Shown one piece after another: positions 25,338 to 34,100 of a stretch of DNA of 64,000 nucleotides (the stretch's first letter is position 1; every line of letters begins with the position of its first letter). The translations under genes and the position numbers were made by a program. Source of the DNA: an uncultured Bellilinea sp. (GTDB lineage Bacteria > Chloroflexota > Anaerolineae > Anaerolineales > Anaerolineaceae); contig CALHYE010000009.1 in assembly GCA_938040735.1 (NCBI GenBank), forward strand, positions 58,299-122,298. The letters run 5' to 3'. Below the pieces are notes generated by a model, which was given only the letters and a program-made list of their open reading frames with translations, made no database searches and was not told where the DNA came from.

Positions 25338-26377
25338 CTGAGCGCCGCAGCAAAGCCTGCAACGGTCTTTTCAACATCCTCATCGTCGATCCAATAATGT
25401 AAAACCAATCGAAAAGTTTTTAGAGCCGTAACCCCAACCAGGATACCGCGCCGCGATAATTCTTCGGCTACTTGTCCGGCAGTTTTTGAAACCTCATCTC
25501 GCAGTGAAACAAAGACCATATTCGTCTGCGGCATCCCAAACGCAGGCTGCAAAGCCGGAATTTGAAACAGACCTTCGGCCAACCGGCGCGCGCGGCGGTG
25601 ATCTTCCGCCAATCGTTCGGTCATTTGCTCCAAAGCTACAATGCCGGCAGCCGCCAGCACGCCCGCCTGTCGCATCCCTCCGCCCAGCATTTTGCGAACC
25701 CGGCGCGCCCTGGCAATAAATTCCTTTGACCCGCATAACACCGACCCAACCGGCGCGCATAAGCCCTTGCTCAAACAAAAAGTGACCGAATCGGCCGCTT
25801 CGCTCAATTCGGTGACCGGTGCCTGGAGGGCAGCCGCAGCGTTGAAAATGCGCGCCCCATCCAGGTGCAGTTTCAACCCATGGCGGTGGGCTAACTCCCC
25901 CACCTGCCGCGTATATCTCCCATCCAGTACTGTACCACCGCAACGGTTGTGGGTATTTTCAAGAATAATCAAGCGGCTGATCGGCTGGTGAATGTCCGAA
26001 CCGCGGATGGCCTTTTCCAAATCACCCAGGGCAATGCTGCCATCCGCTTGATTTGGCAGAGTGTTCACAAAAACACCCCCCAGCGCCGAAACGCCGCCTG
26101 CCTCAAAGAGAAAAGTGTGTCCCAAATGCCCCATAATGGCTTCTTCGCCGCGCTGGCAGTGCGCCAGGACCGCAATCAAATTGCCCATCGTCCCCGATGC
26201 CACGAACAAACCGGCTTCTTTGCCCATCCGCTCGGCTGCCATCTCTTCCAGCCGATTGACCGTCGGGTCTTCGCCATATACATCATCCCCAACTTCGGCG
26301 TGCGCCATTGCCTCGCGCATCGCAGGGGTAGGATGGGTTACGGTGTCGGAGCGCAAATCTATGATTTTTTCCATCAT
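25334..26377 (-). CDS. ltaE: Low-specificity L-threonine aldolase
   Basis: A 347-residue PLP enzyme that splits L-threonine and allo-threonine to glycine and acetaldehyde. It shows IDLRSDTVTHPTPAMREAM at the start, GDDVYGEDPTVNRLEE, HLDGARIFNAA near residue 168, and the PLP-lysine region CLSKGLCAPVGS near 198. Arg residues of the RKMLGGGMRQ motif follow. The length is normal. Two adjacent ATG codons begin the ORF; AAGGCGG precedes them. It is convergent with the GGDEF gene and lies downstream of rluD. Confidence 0.92.
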   Translation of the reverse strand: MMEKIIDLRSDTVTHPTPAMREAMAHAEVGDDVYGEDPTVNRLEEMAAERMGKEAGLFVASGTMGNLIAVLAHCQRGEEAIMGHLGHTFLFEAGGVSALGGVFVNTLPNQADGSIALGDLEKAIRGSDIHQPISRLIILENTHNRCGGTVLDGRYTRQVGELAHRHGLKLHLDGARIFNAAAALQAPVTELSEAADSVTFCLSKGLCAPVGSVLCGSKEFIARARRVRKMLGGGMRQAGVLAAAGIVALEQMTERLAEDHRRARRLAEGLFQIPALQPAFGMPQTNMVFVSLRDEVSKTAGQVAEELSRRGILVGVTALKTFRLVLHYWIDDEDVEKTVAGFAAALS

Positions 26378-26397
26378 GTCCGCCTTTTTTACAAATT

Positions 26398-27321
26398 TCA
26401 GGATTTACGCAATTGCTGCAGAATTTGTTCCAATTCGGGAGGAAGGGGGGATTCAAAGGTTCGCGGCTGCTTTTCTCCCGGCAGCCTGATGATCAGACGA
26501 GCCGCATGTAAAAAATGACGTCTCAACGGCAGGCTGACCTTCCGCCTGCCATAGACGCTATCGCCCGCAATTGGACATCCAATGAAAGCCAGATGCAAAC
26601 GGATTTGGTGCGTTCTGCCGGTCAACGGATGAGCTTCAATGAGGGTATGCTCTGGGAACGACTCGCGGGTGAAGTATTCCGTGACGGCTTCCCGACCTTT
26701 ACCGGCTGGCACGACCGCCATTTGTTTGCGGTGAGCCGGATCCCGGGCAATTGGCGCTTCGATACGACCGTTGGGTGTTGGCGGCTTACCATCCACCAGC
26801 GCCAGATAAACCTTTTTCACCTGGCGCAGCCGGAATTGATCCTGCAAAAAGCGATGAGCGCGTTCGTTTTTGGCAATCAGAATCAAACCTGAAGTGTCTT
26901 TATCCAAACGGTGAACGATCCCCGGTCGAAGTTCTCCACCGATTCCTTCAAGGTCGGGCATCAACCCCATTACTGCATTGACCAGCGTGCCGCTTTCATG
27001 CCCGGCTGCCGGATGAACCACCAGCCCGGCCGGTTTATCAATCACCAGAACTTCCGGATGATCAAAAATCACCTTCAAAGGAATCGGCTCTGGTTGCAGC
27101 TCAACCGGTTGGACGGCCGGTAAATGCACTTCAATCGTCATACCGCTTTCCACCGTAAAACCGGTTTTGGCGACCACTGTTTGATTCACCTGCACAAAGC
27201 CATCCCGAATCAATCCCTGCATCCGTGAGCGGGAATATTCAGGAAAGCGGGCTGCCAGAATCTTATCGAGGCGCTCGCTGCTCTCGCCTTGATATTCAAA
27301 GCGAACAATCTGTTCACTCAT
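26398..27321 (-). CDS. rluD: 23S rRNA pseudouridine synthase, RluD/RluA family
   Basis: The start is set at ATG 27321 (MSEQIVRFEY), giving 307 residues; the track start at 27417 lies inside lspA. An S4 RNA-binding domain is at about 12-75 (ERLDKILAARFPEYSRSRMQGLI). The catalytic domain contains HRLDKDTSGLILIAKN with the conserved Asp near residue 137. RluD isomerises uridines in helix 69 of 23S rRNA; other RluA-family members act on other sites, so the exact target is inferred. It overlaps the lspA stop by 8 bp, a common lspA-rluD pairing. Confidence 0.93.
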   Translation of the reverse strand: MSEQIVRFEYQGESSERLDKILAARFPEYSRSRMQGLIRDGFVQVNQTVVAKTGFTVESGMTIEVHLPAVQPVELQPEPIPLKVIFDHPEVLVIDKPAGLVVHPAAGHESGTLVNAVMGLMPDLEGIGGELRPGIVHRLDKDTSGLILIAKNERAHRFLQDQFRLRQVKKVYLALVDGKPPTPNGRIEAPIARDPAHRKQMAVVPAGKGREAVTEYFTRESFPEHTLIEAHPLTGRTHQIRLHLAFIGCPIAGDSVYGRRKVSLPLRRHFLHAARLIIRLPGEKQPRTFESPLPPELEQILQQLRKS

Positions 27322-27862
27322 TGGCTTCGCTAAAATCCACTCGTTCTGAGGGATGGTTTTCGGCAGCGGTTGGCCGCCTACCGATTTGTTTTTCCCGGCG
27401 TTCCTGAAGCCACACACCCAAGATTAAAACCAACACCCCGATGGTGATGCTCGAATCGGCAATATTAAAAACCGGAAAAGAGCCCACCGAGATAAAATCG
27501 GTTACATGCCCCACGGTTAACCGGTCAATCAGATTCCCCACCGCCCCGCCTAATTGCAATCCCATGGCGGCGCGCAGGGTCCAATCCTCCTTGGGAACAC
27601 GGGGATAATAGTAAATGATTCCCAGGGCAATCACAATCGCCAGAATCGCAAACCATTCGCCGCCGTTTTGAAACAAACCAAACGCAACCCCGCGGTTGTA
27701 CCAATGGACAATCCGGGCATACGGTGCCAGCCATTCCCATGGCATCCATGACTCGCCCAGAGCCAGATTCTGGCGGATAATGGACTTTGTCCACTGATCG
27801 AGGACAATGATCGTCCCCGAAACCAGCGCGAGAATGAAATAATCCCGAAGAAACTTTTTCAA
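27314..27862 (-). CDS. lspA: Lipoprotein signal peptidase LspA
   Basis: Aspartic peptidase that removes the signal peptide of prolipoproteins after Lgt. It shows the four-helix family pattern with VLDQWTKSII near residue 21, NRGVAFG near 57, and both catalytic aspartates in GNLIDRL and VFNIADSSI. The start is placed at TTG 27862 (MKKFLRDYF) because GGGAGG lies 8 bp before it and no ATG fits; this gives 182 residues. The C-terminal tail of about 25 polar residues is longer than in E. coli. It is coupled with rluD. Confidence 0.93.
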   Translation of the reverse strand: MKKFLRDYFILALVSGTIIVLDQWTKSIIRQNLALGESWMPWEWLAPYARIVHWYNRGVAFGLFQNGGEWFAILAIVIALGIIYYYPRVPKEDWTLRAAMGLQLGGAVGNLIDRLTVGHVTDFISVGSFPVFNIADSSITIGVLVLILGVWLQERREKQIGRRPTAAENHPSERVDFSEANE

Positions 27863-27922
27863 AATCCGAACCTCCCGGCAATCAACCTGCCCCCATTTTA
27901 CCTTATTTCCCGGCAATCCAAC

Positions 27923-27951
27923 TTGACATGCTGATACCCTCTCGGTATACT
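27923..27951 (+). promoter_or_regulatory. Consensus sigma-70 promoter for thpR-rsfS
   Basis: TTGACA (27923-27928) and TATACT (27946-27951) are separated by exactly 17 bp. This is the best housekeeping promoter in the window. Transcription would begin near 27958, leaving a leader of about six bases before ATG 27964, too short for a normal ribosome-binding site. Confidence 0.75.
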
Positions 27952-27963
27952 GACCGGTAAGAG

Positions 27964-28539
27964 ATGTTAATTCGTGCTTTTATCGCCGTCGAGTTGCCCT
28001 CCCATATTCAGAAGGAACTGGAAATTATCCTCATCAACCTGCAAAAAAGCGGTGTGCGCAGCGTACGCTGGGTAAAACCCAATGCCATTCATCTCACCCT
28101 AAAGTTTTTAGGCGAATCATCCCCGCAAGAGCTCAGCCGAATCTCCGATGAAATCCGCGCAATCGCAGCCACAACCGCTCCGCTGGAACTACAGATACAG
28201 GGGATCGGGGTTTTTCCCAATCTCAAGCGTCCGCGGGTGGTTTGGGTAGGCGTCAAATCACCGCCGGCCTTGTTCCGCTTGCAAAAAGCGCTTGAAGATG
28301 CGGCTGAGCAGATAGGCTACCCCAAAGAAGACCGAGAATTTTCACCACACCTGACCTTGGGGCGAGTCAAGCGGGAAGCCTCCCCTGCCGAACTGACCCT
28401 TTTGGGGCAAACAATCGCCCAAAAACCGGTTGGCGTTCTGGGAAACATGACCGTTAATCAGCTCGTCTTGTTCCGAAGCGATCTCAAACCCGAAGGCGCC
28501 GTTTATACGCCACTGGCACACTTTCCATTGAATGGATAA
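27964..28539 (+). CDS. thpR: RNA 2',3'-cyclic phosphodiesterase (ThpR/LigT)
   Basis: A 191-residue 2H phosphoesterase with both HxTx motifs, IHLTLKFLG near residue 43 and PHLTLGRVK near 129, each giving a catalytic His and Thr. The family opens 2',3'-cyclic phosphate RNA ends. In vitro it can also join tRNA halves. The start sequence RAFIAVELP is typical. The strong upstream promoter predicts a very short leader. rsfS follows after 32 bp, so the two are probably cotranscribed. Confidence 0.93.
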   Translation: MLIRAFIAVELPSHIQKELEIILINLQKSGVRSVRWVKPNAIHLTLKFLGESSPQELSRISDEIRAIAATTAPLELQIQGIGVFPNLKRPRVVWVGVKSPPALFRLQKALEDAAEQIGYPKEDREFSPHLTLGRVKREASPAELTLLGQTIAQKPVGVLGNMTVNQLVLFRSDLKPEGAVYTPLAHFPLNG

Positions 28540-28571
28540 AATAGACTTAAAAATCCAAGGAGAGGTGAATT

Positions 28572-28916
28572 CTGAAACCCATTGAACTTGCCCGAAGCAT
28601 CATCAATACCCTTGAAGATAAAAAGGGTGAAAACATTTTATTAATGGACATTCAGGACATTGCCACATTTACCGACTACTTTATCCTTTGCTCAGGCAGC
28701 AGTGAACGAATGATCGAAAGCCTTGCCGATGCCGTGCTGGAAAATGTCAAAAAAGAATTTCAAATGATTGGCAAAAAAGAAGGCTATGCACAGGGCGGCT
28801 GGGTGCTGGTGGATTTAGGAGATGTGATTGTTCATCTGTTTTCGCCTGAGCAGCGGGAATATTATCGTCTGGAAGAGCTGTGGAGTCAGGGTAAAATTTT
28901 ACTCCGCTTGCAATAA
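28572..28916 (+). CDS. rsfS: Ribosomal silencing factor RsfS, with CTG start
   Basis: RsfS binds ribosomal protein L14 (uL14) and blocks subunit joining in slow growth. The track starts at 28644, which cuts off the first helix. In the same frame a CTG at 28572, with AGGAGAGGTG about 4 bases upstream, extends the product to 114 residues beginning KPIELARSIINTLED, the normal N-terminus and length of the family. No ATG, GTG or TTG lies in frame before 28644. Core motifs are DIATFTDYFILCSGSSERMIE and GWVLVDLGDVIVHLF, with YRLEELW near the end. Confidence 0.9.
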   Translation: MKPIELARSIINTLEDKKGENILLMDIQDIATFTDYFILCSGSSERMIESLADAVLENVKKEFQMIGKKEGYAQGGWVLVDLGDVIVHLFSPEQREYYRLEELWSQGKILLRLQ

Positions 28917-28985
28917 AGTCCCTTTCCATGACTCCGGGGGGAGGCAGGAAGGCGACTCCACGAATTCCACCTTTGGGGAGGAGCG

Positions 28986-30671
28986 ATGAAAGCCTGTAAT
29001 CCAACTTTGCTTACTTTTGTGGGGCTGGTCCTGCTGGGGCTGGTGGCTGCTTGTACCGCAGCCGTACCTCCACAATCCACACCCACCGCGCCGCCGGCTG
29101 TGGTCGAAACCGGTCAACTGCCCCGAATGCGCGGAGAGTTTTTCTCCGCCTCTGGCGAATGCGGATTTTGTCATACGGCTTTAAAAGACAGCAGCGGAAA
29201 GGATGTTTCCATTGAAACGGCGTGGCGCGCTTCGATCATGGCGAACGGCGCCCGCGATCCGTACTATCGCGCTTCGGTACGCTCGGAGACGCTTCAAAAA
29301 CCGGATTATGCCGAAGCGATTCAGGAAAAATGCGCCGTCTGCCACCTCCCCATGGGATTTCAGACCGCCATTCTGAAAGGCGAATCGCCAGCCTTCCTCC
29401 CCGATGCGGGATATTTCAACCCCGCTCATCCGCTTTACCCGCTGGCGCTGGATGGCGTCTCCTGTACGGTTTGCCATCAGATTAAGTCAGACAATTTAGG
29501 GACAATCGAAAGTTACAGCGGAGGATATTTGTTTGAAAAAGAGCCAAAACCGGGCGAACGCCCGGCTTATGGGCGTTTTGCGGTGGACGACAACATGGCT
29601 GCCGTGATGCGTAACGCCTCCGGCTACCAGCCGGTGCAGTCCGACCATGTAACCCAATCCGAACTGTGCGCCGTTTGCCACAATTTATACACCCCCTATT
29701 TCACCAATGAAGGCGAACTGAGCGCGGAACTGTTCCCGGAACAGACGCCCCATCTCGAATGGCTGGCTTCGGAATTTTCCGGTATCTCCTCCTGTCAAGC
29801 CTGCCACATGCCGGCTGCCGCTGGGGAAGCGCCAATTGCCAACACCGGCAGCCCCAAGCGCAGTCCGTTCATGCAGCACACCTTCATCGGCGGAAACCGT
29901 TATCTGCTTGAATTGCTGGCGGCCAACCTGGAGGGTTTGAAGGTCTCCGCGACAGCCGAACAATTGGAACAAGCCCGCCTGCTGACCGTGGAGCAACTCC
30001 AACAAAACACCGCCCAATTGAGCGGCAGCGTCCGCCAGGAAGGCGACGAGTTAATCGTCGAAGTTCTGGTTGAAGTCCTGACCGGACACAAATTTCCCAC
30101 CAGTTTTCCTTCACGCCGAGCCTGGCTTCACCTGACGGTGTTGGATGCCAACGGCAAGACCGTGTTTGAGTCCGGCGGCTGGCAGGCGGATGGTTCGATT
30201 ACCGGCAACGACAATGACCTTGATGAACTCCTGTTTGAGCCGCATTATCAAGTCATCACCCAGCCCGATCAGGTGCAGATTTACGAACCGATTATCGGCG
30301 ACCCGGACGGAAAAGTCACCACCACCCTGCTGCGCGCTCAACGCTATCTGAAAGACAACCGTTTACTCCCCCGCGGGTTTGAGAAAACTCAGGTCAACCC
30401 GGATATTGCTGTTTATGGCGAAGCCGCCAATGACCCGGATTTTTTGGGAGGTGGAGACACGGTTCAGTACCGTATCGCAACCGCCGGTTTTACCGCCCCG
30501 TTCAGGATTGAAGTGGAGTTGTTGTATCAATCCTTTGGGTATCGTTGGGCGGAAAAATTCCGCGGCCAAACCGATAACCCCGAAGCGCTGGAATTCTACC
30601 GTTACACCGATCAACTTCCGAATGCGCCTTCCATAATCGGCTCACTCTTGTTGACGGCTAGCAAGCCCTGA
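28986..30671 (+). CDS. Five-heme cytochrome c lipoprotein
   Basis: A 561-residue secreted redox protein. The N-terminus ends in a lipobox LVAAC near residue 22, so it is probably a lipoprotein on the outer face of the membrane. Five CxxCH heme motifs are seen: CGFCH, CAVCH, CTVCH, CAVCH and CQACH, all in residues 55-280. The arrangement recalls the cytochrome c554/multiheme family. The C-terminal half (about 300-561) has no heme site and looks beta-rich (HKFPTSFPSRRAWLHLTV). GGGGAGGAGCG precedes the ATG. The reaction is unknown. The 3' end overlaps the convergent symporter gene by 14 bp. Confidence 0.85.
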   Translation: MKACNPTLLTFVGLVLLGLVAACTAAVPPQSTPTAPPAVVETGQLPRMRGEFFSASGECGFCHTALKDSSGKDVSIETAWRASIMANGARDPYYRASVRSETLQKPDYAEAIQEKCAVCHLPMGFQTAILKGESPAFLPDAGYFNPAHPLYPLALDGVSCTVCHQIKSDNLGTIESYSGGYLFEKEPKPGERPAYGRFAVDDNMAAVMRNASGYQPVQSDHVTQSELCAVCHNLYTPYFTNEGELSAELFPEQTPHLEWLASEFSGISSCQACHMPAAAGEAPIANTGSPKRSPFMQHTFIGGNRYLLELLAANLEGLKVSATAEQLEQARLLTVEQLQQNTAQLSGSVRQEGDELIVEVLVEVLTGHKFPTSFPSRRAWLHLTVLDANGKTVFESGGWQADGSITGNDNDLDELLFEPHYQVITQPDQVQIYEPIIGDPDGKVTTTLLRAQRYLKDNRLLPRGFEKTQVNPDIAVYGEAANDPDFLGGGDTVQYRIATAGFTAPFRIEVELLYQSFGYRWAEKFRGQTDNPEALEFYRYTDQLPNAPSIIGSLLLTASKP

Positions 30672-32082
30672 GCAGGTCTGTCTTTCGGCAAGCTCTTTCA
30701 ATAAGGTGCACCGATAACAAAGTCAGCGAAGCCGCCCCCAGCACAATGATTCCATCTACAAAACCATAGGTGGGTATAGCTTTTGTTCGCAGAAGAATTA
30801 CCACAACCTCTCCCGCCAGAATTGAGAGAATGGGCGCTATTTTATGGATTTGAGGAAAGTACAAAGCTGCCAGTGTGGCAGGGGTAAGGGCGATCAAACC
30901 CGCAAAAGTGGTTTGGGTTAACAAGGTGAAAATTGGAATTTGCGGGTTCAAGCCGCTCGACAAAAAAAGCGCAATCAAAACACATAAACCAAGCGCTAAC
31001 CACCGTCCTGCCTGAATTGAATTTCGAGCAATCCCCAAATCATGCGAGAACATGGTTGCCAAGGCCAGCAATTGCGAATCGGCAGTGGACATCAGAGCCG
31101 CCATCGCCCCCACCATTACAAATACATACACCCAATCCGGTGCAAAATTCAAAACCATCGCCGGCAAGACCATATCCGGGTTGGATATGGTCAGCGATGT
31201 TCCGCGTGCCCACACGCCGATAGTAACCGGTGCCAAAAACAGAAAACTGACCAGTAAAGGATACAACCAGGTAACTTTCTTGAGAGAATCGGGCGTTTTT
31301 GCCGTGTAAAAACGTGAAAATACCTGGGGAAACAACGGATTGACAAATGTCCACAGGAGCAAGTAAGAAAACCAGGTCGTCACCTGAAAAAAATTATCCG
31401 GTCCAGGCCGGGAAAAATGTTCCGGAGAAGCCCGAAAGGCTGCTTCGCCGGCACTTTGCCAGCCTCCCAACCCCATACTCACAAAGATCACTGCCAGTAC
31501 CATCGCCAGGATCATCAAAAAACCCTGCAGAACATCTGTCCAGGCCGATGCTTTCATGCCCCCGAATACAACGGTTATCCCGACAGTCATAATGGTGACC
31601 GCTCCGCCTATTCTTAACAAATCAATGTTGAATAAAGACGAAAGCAGGATACCCGCGCCGACAGCCTGAGTAAGCAGGTATGGAAGGGTGAAAACCACCA
31701 TTACGATCATCACCAACCCGCGCAGAAAGCGGCTCTTAAACTCACCGCCGATCAATTCAGGCGCGGTGAGATAACCTTTTTGTCTCCCAAGTTTCCAAAC
31801 CGGCCATCCAATCCCATAAAATGCCAAAGGGACAAGCGCCGTACCTACACCCATAATCCCATACTGCCCAAAGCCGGTTTTCCACGCTGCTCCGGCAAAA
31901 CCGAGAAAAAAGAATGCCGAGAAATTAGTGGCAACCAGACTGAAAAACAAGACCACCAAACCTAAAGAACGGTTGGCAAGGAAGTATCCCTCCGGAGTTT
32001 GAGGAATTTTGCGCCTTGCTAAAACTGAAAGGGCAATCAACACAATTAGATAAGAGAAGAGAATAATCACCTTGACGGTCAT
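30658..32082 (-). CDS. Sodium:solute symporter family (SSS) transporter
   Basis: A 474-residue protein with about 13 membrane helices. The N-terminus (LARRKIPQTPEGYFLANRSLG) and the LVATNFSAFFFLG segment are typical of SSS transporters. Members move sugars, amino acids, organic acids or osmolytes with Na+; the substrate cannot be told here. Its start overlaps the end of a 69-residue two-helix protein by 4 bp, a pairing known for monocarboxylate/pantothenate-type SSS carriers. It is convergent with the multiheme gene. Confidence 0.88.
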   Translation of the reverse strand: MTVKVIILFSYLIVLIALSVLARRKIPQTPEGYFLANRSLGLVVLFFSLVATNFSAFFFLGFAGAAWKTGFGQYGIMGVGTALVPLAFYGIGWPVWKLGRQKGYLTAPELIGGEFKSRFLRGLVMIVMVVFTLPYLLTQAVGAGILLSSLFNIDLLRIGGAVTIMTVGITVVFGGMKASAWTDVLQGFLMILAMVLAVIFVSMGLGGWQSAGEAAFRASPEHFSRPGPDNFFQVTTWFSYLLLWTFVNPLFPQVFSRFYTAKTPDSLKKVTWLYPLLVSFLFLAPVTIGVWARGTSLTISNPDMVLPAMVLNFAPDWVYVFVMVGAMAALMSTADSQLLALATMFSHDLGIARNSIQAGRWLALGLCVLIALFLSSGLNPQIPIFTLLTQTTFAGLIALTPATLAALYFPQIHKIAPILSILAGEVVVILLRTKAIPTYGFVDGIIVLGAASLTLLSVHLIERACRKTDLLRAC

Positions 32083-32288
32083 TTATCCTCCCATTGATGC
32101 CGACTGAGTAAACCAAATATCAAACTGGTCAGCAGGATTAATCCTACGTCAAACCAGACCCAATCCGGCATTCCGAAAATCAGGCGTGGAACTTTACCCC
32201 AATTATAAAAATCAACCCCTAAAAAAATTATGGCTAGCCACCCGCTCAGCCACAGTTGAATTTTTGGCTTTGTGTTTTTATGGCCCAT
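32079..32288 (-). CDS. Small two-helix membrane protein paired with the SSS symporter (DUF3311-like)
   Basis: A 69-residue protein with two hydrophobic segments (about residues 11-27 and 43-61) and a PDWVWFDVGLILLTS motif, similar in size and plan to the small partner proteins encoded before SSS carriers. The ATGA overlap with the symporter start implies translational coupling. The function is unknown; a role in assembly or stability of the carrier is inferred. Confidence 0.7.
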   Translation of the reverse strand: MGHKNTKPKIQLWLSGWLAIIFLGVDFYNWGKVPRLIFGMPDWVWFDVGLILLTSLIFGLLSRHQWEDK

Positions 32289-32300
32289 AATGTTGGAAAA

Positions 32301-34100
32301 TTATAGCAGCACATCCACCACCAATGCCAGAAAGATGAACGCCAAATACATGGAGGAATACCGGTACATGCGCCAGGCAACTTTATTACCCGGTTTGCGC
32401 AGCACATTCCAGGCGGTGTGAATAAGCCACAAACCCAATACCGCCGCGGAGATCAGGAAGACGCTGCCGCCTACCTTGAAAACCGGCATTAATAAAGTAA
32501 GGGCAACCAGTTCAAGCGTGTAAATAAATATTTGGGTGCGGGTTTCTTTCTCGCCGCGCACCACCGGCAGCATCGGCACGCCAGCGCGGGCGTAATCATT
32601 GGCGCGCACCAGCGCCAGCGCCCAAAAATGAGGCGGAGTCCACATGAACACCAACGCAAACAGGAACAGCGAGGGGATGTTCAAACTACCGGTGGCGGCT
32701 GCCCATCCAACCAGCGGGGGTATTGCCCCAGCCCCTCCGCCAATCACAATGTTCTGCACCGTTAAGTGTTTAAGCCAGATGCTGTACACCAACACGTAGT
32801 AAACCATCCCGGCGACCGAAAGCAGCGCCGCCAACAGATTAACCGTCCCTGCCAAAATAAAAAACGCCGCCAAACAGGCGCTGATTCCATAAGCTAACCC
32901 TTCCGCGGGCGTCAATATTCCGGATGGAATCGGGCGTTTAGCCGTGCGCTGCATGGCTCCATCAATCTGGCGGTCAATGTACTGGTTGAGGGCGCTCGAA
33001 CCACCTGCCGCCAAAGCCCCTCCCAGCAAAGTCCAGAGGGTTAACTCCAGCGTGGGAATCGCCTTAGCGCCGACCACCATACCGGCGTAGGTCGTCACCA
33101 AAAGCAGCGTTACAATGATGGGTTTATTCAGCGCAAGATAGGCTTTCAGACGCTGTTTCCCGCTTACTCGCTGCATTTGTGCGGCTTGGCGCTCCTCAGC
33201 CTCGCTTTTTCCCAGCCGGATGGCTGCAATCAACAGCGTGACCACACTGACCCAAACCGCAGCCGTGATAGCCGCGTGAACCGCCACCAGATCCAGCGGA
33301 AAACTTCGCTGGACTTTAATCGCGCCAATCCAGGCCTGACCGGCAAACAATACCATCAGGGCGCTGGCAGAACTCAACACCAACGGCTGGTCAAAATAGG
33401 AGCGGCGTGCCTTGAAAAATACTCCAATTACTGCCAGACCTGCCAGCAAAGTCAACAGACGGTGACCGAATGCCAGCCAACCCAAAGCGGTTGCAGGCAG
33501 ACCGCCATTACACAGGGGGAAACCGGCGCAAGCGCTGCCAGCATCCAACCGGGCAGCCAATACACCAGAAATCATCAATCCAAAAATCAGCAAAAAGGCG
33601 GCTGCCGAGTTACGCCCCAGCGACGAACGCAAAGATACCGAACTCTTTGGCAGATTTCCGGTTGAAAGAAACAAATGGGTTACCGCCCCAACCAGTAAAG
33701 CCATCGTGAGGAGGGCCGCCGCTAAATGCGCGGCTGCCAGCCAAATTGTCCCCACCTGCCTCTGCTCTGCCAACCCGCTCCCCAGCCCCGCCTGAACGAG
33801 AAACAAAACCGAGGCAAGGGTCAGGCTGATCTTTGCCCATCCGCCCATTCGGCTTGCCCACATCCAGCCGGTCAAAAACAGGGTTATCAATCCGCCGGCT
33901 GCCGCGATCAAGCGATGGGCAATTTCCACCCGGGCAGCCGATTCAGCCGGAATGCTCCACTGGCCGAAACAGGTTGGAAAATCCGGGCAGCCCTCTCCGG
34001 CGGGATTGAAGCGCATCCCGTAGCCAATCATTAAAGAAATAAAGGTTAGAACAGCCGCCGTCAGCAGCCAGTATCGCAATCGTTGACTTTCAATGTTCAT
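32301..34100 (-). CDS. Fused heme A synthase and heme O synthase (CtaA-CtaB)
   Basis: The start is taken as ATG 34100, with GGTGAGG seven bases upstream, giving 599 residues. Residues 1 to about 300 are CtaA: paired cysteines CPDFPTC and CAGFPLC plus heme-ligand histidines in EIAHRLI, AAHLAAA, FGHRLL and AVHAAIT. Residues 315-599 are CtaB (protoheme farnesyltransferase): NKPIIVTLLLVTTYAG and the Asp-rich NQYIDRQIDGAMQRTAKRP. One polypeptide could thus turn heme B into heme O and then heme A for the caa3 oxidase. It is the last gene of the cox operon, overlapping surf1 by 11 bp. The ORF-track start inside surf1 is unlikely. Confidence 0.92.
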   Translation of the reverse strand: MNIESQRLRYWLLTAAVLTFISLMIGYGMRFNPAGEGCPDFPTCFGQWSIPAESAARVEIAHRLIAAAGGLITLFLTGWMWASRMGGWAKISLTLASVLFLVQAGLGSGLAEQRQVGTIWLAAAHLAAALLTMALLVGAVTHLFLSTGNLPKSSVSLRSSLGRNSAAAFLLIFGLMISGVLAARLDAGSACAGFPLCNGGLPATALGWLAFGHRLLTLLAGLAVIGVFFKARRSYFDQPLVLSSASALMVLFAGQAWIGAIKVQRSFPLDLVAVHAAITAAVWVSVVTLLIAAIRLGKSEAEERQAAQMQRVSGKQRLKAYLALNKPIIVTLLLVTTYAGMVVGAKAIPTLELTLWTLLGGALAAGGSSALNQYIDRQIDGAMQRTAKRPIPSGILTPAEGLAYGISACLAAFFILAGTVNLLAALLSVAGMVYYVLVYSIWLKHLTVQNIVIGGGAGAIPPLVGWAAATGSLNIPSLFLFALVFMWTPPHFWALALVRANDYARAGVPMLPVVRGEKETRTQIFIYTLELVALTLLMPVFKVGGSVFLISAAVLGLWLIHTAWNVLRKPGNKVAWRMYRYSSMYLAFIFLALVVDVLL

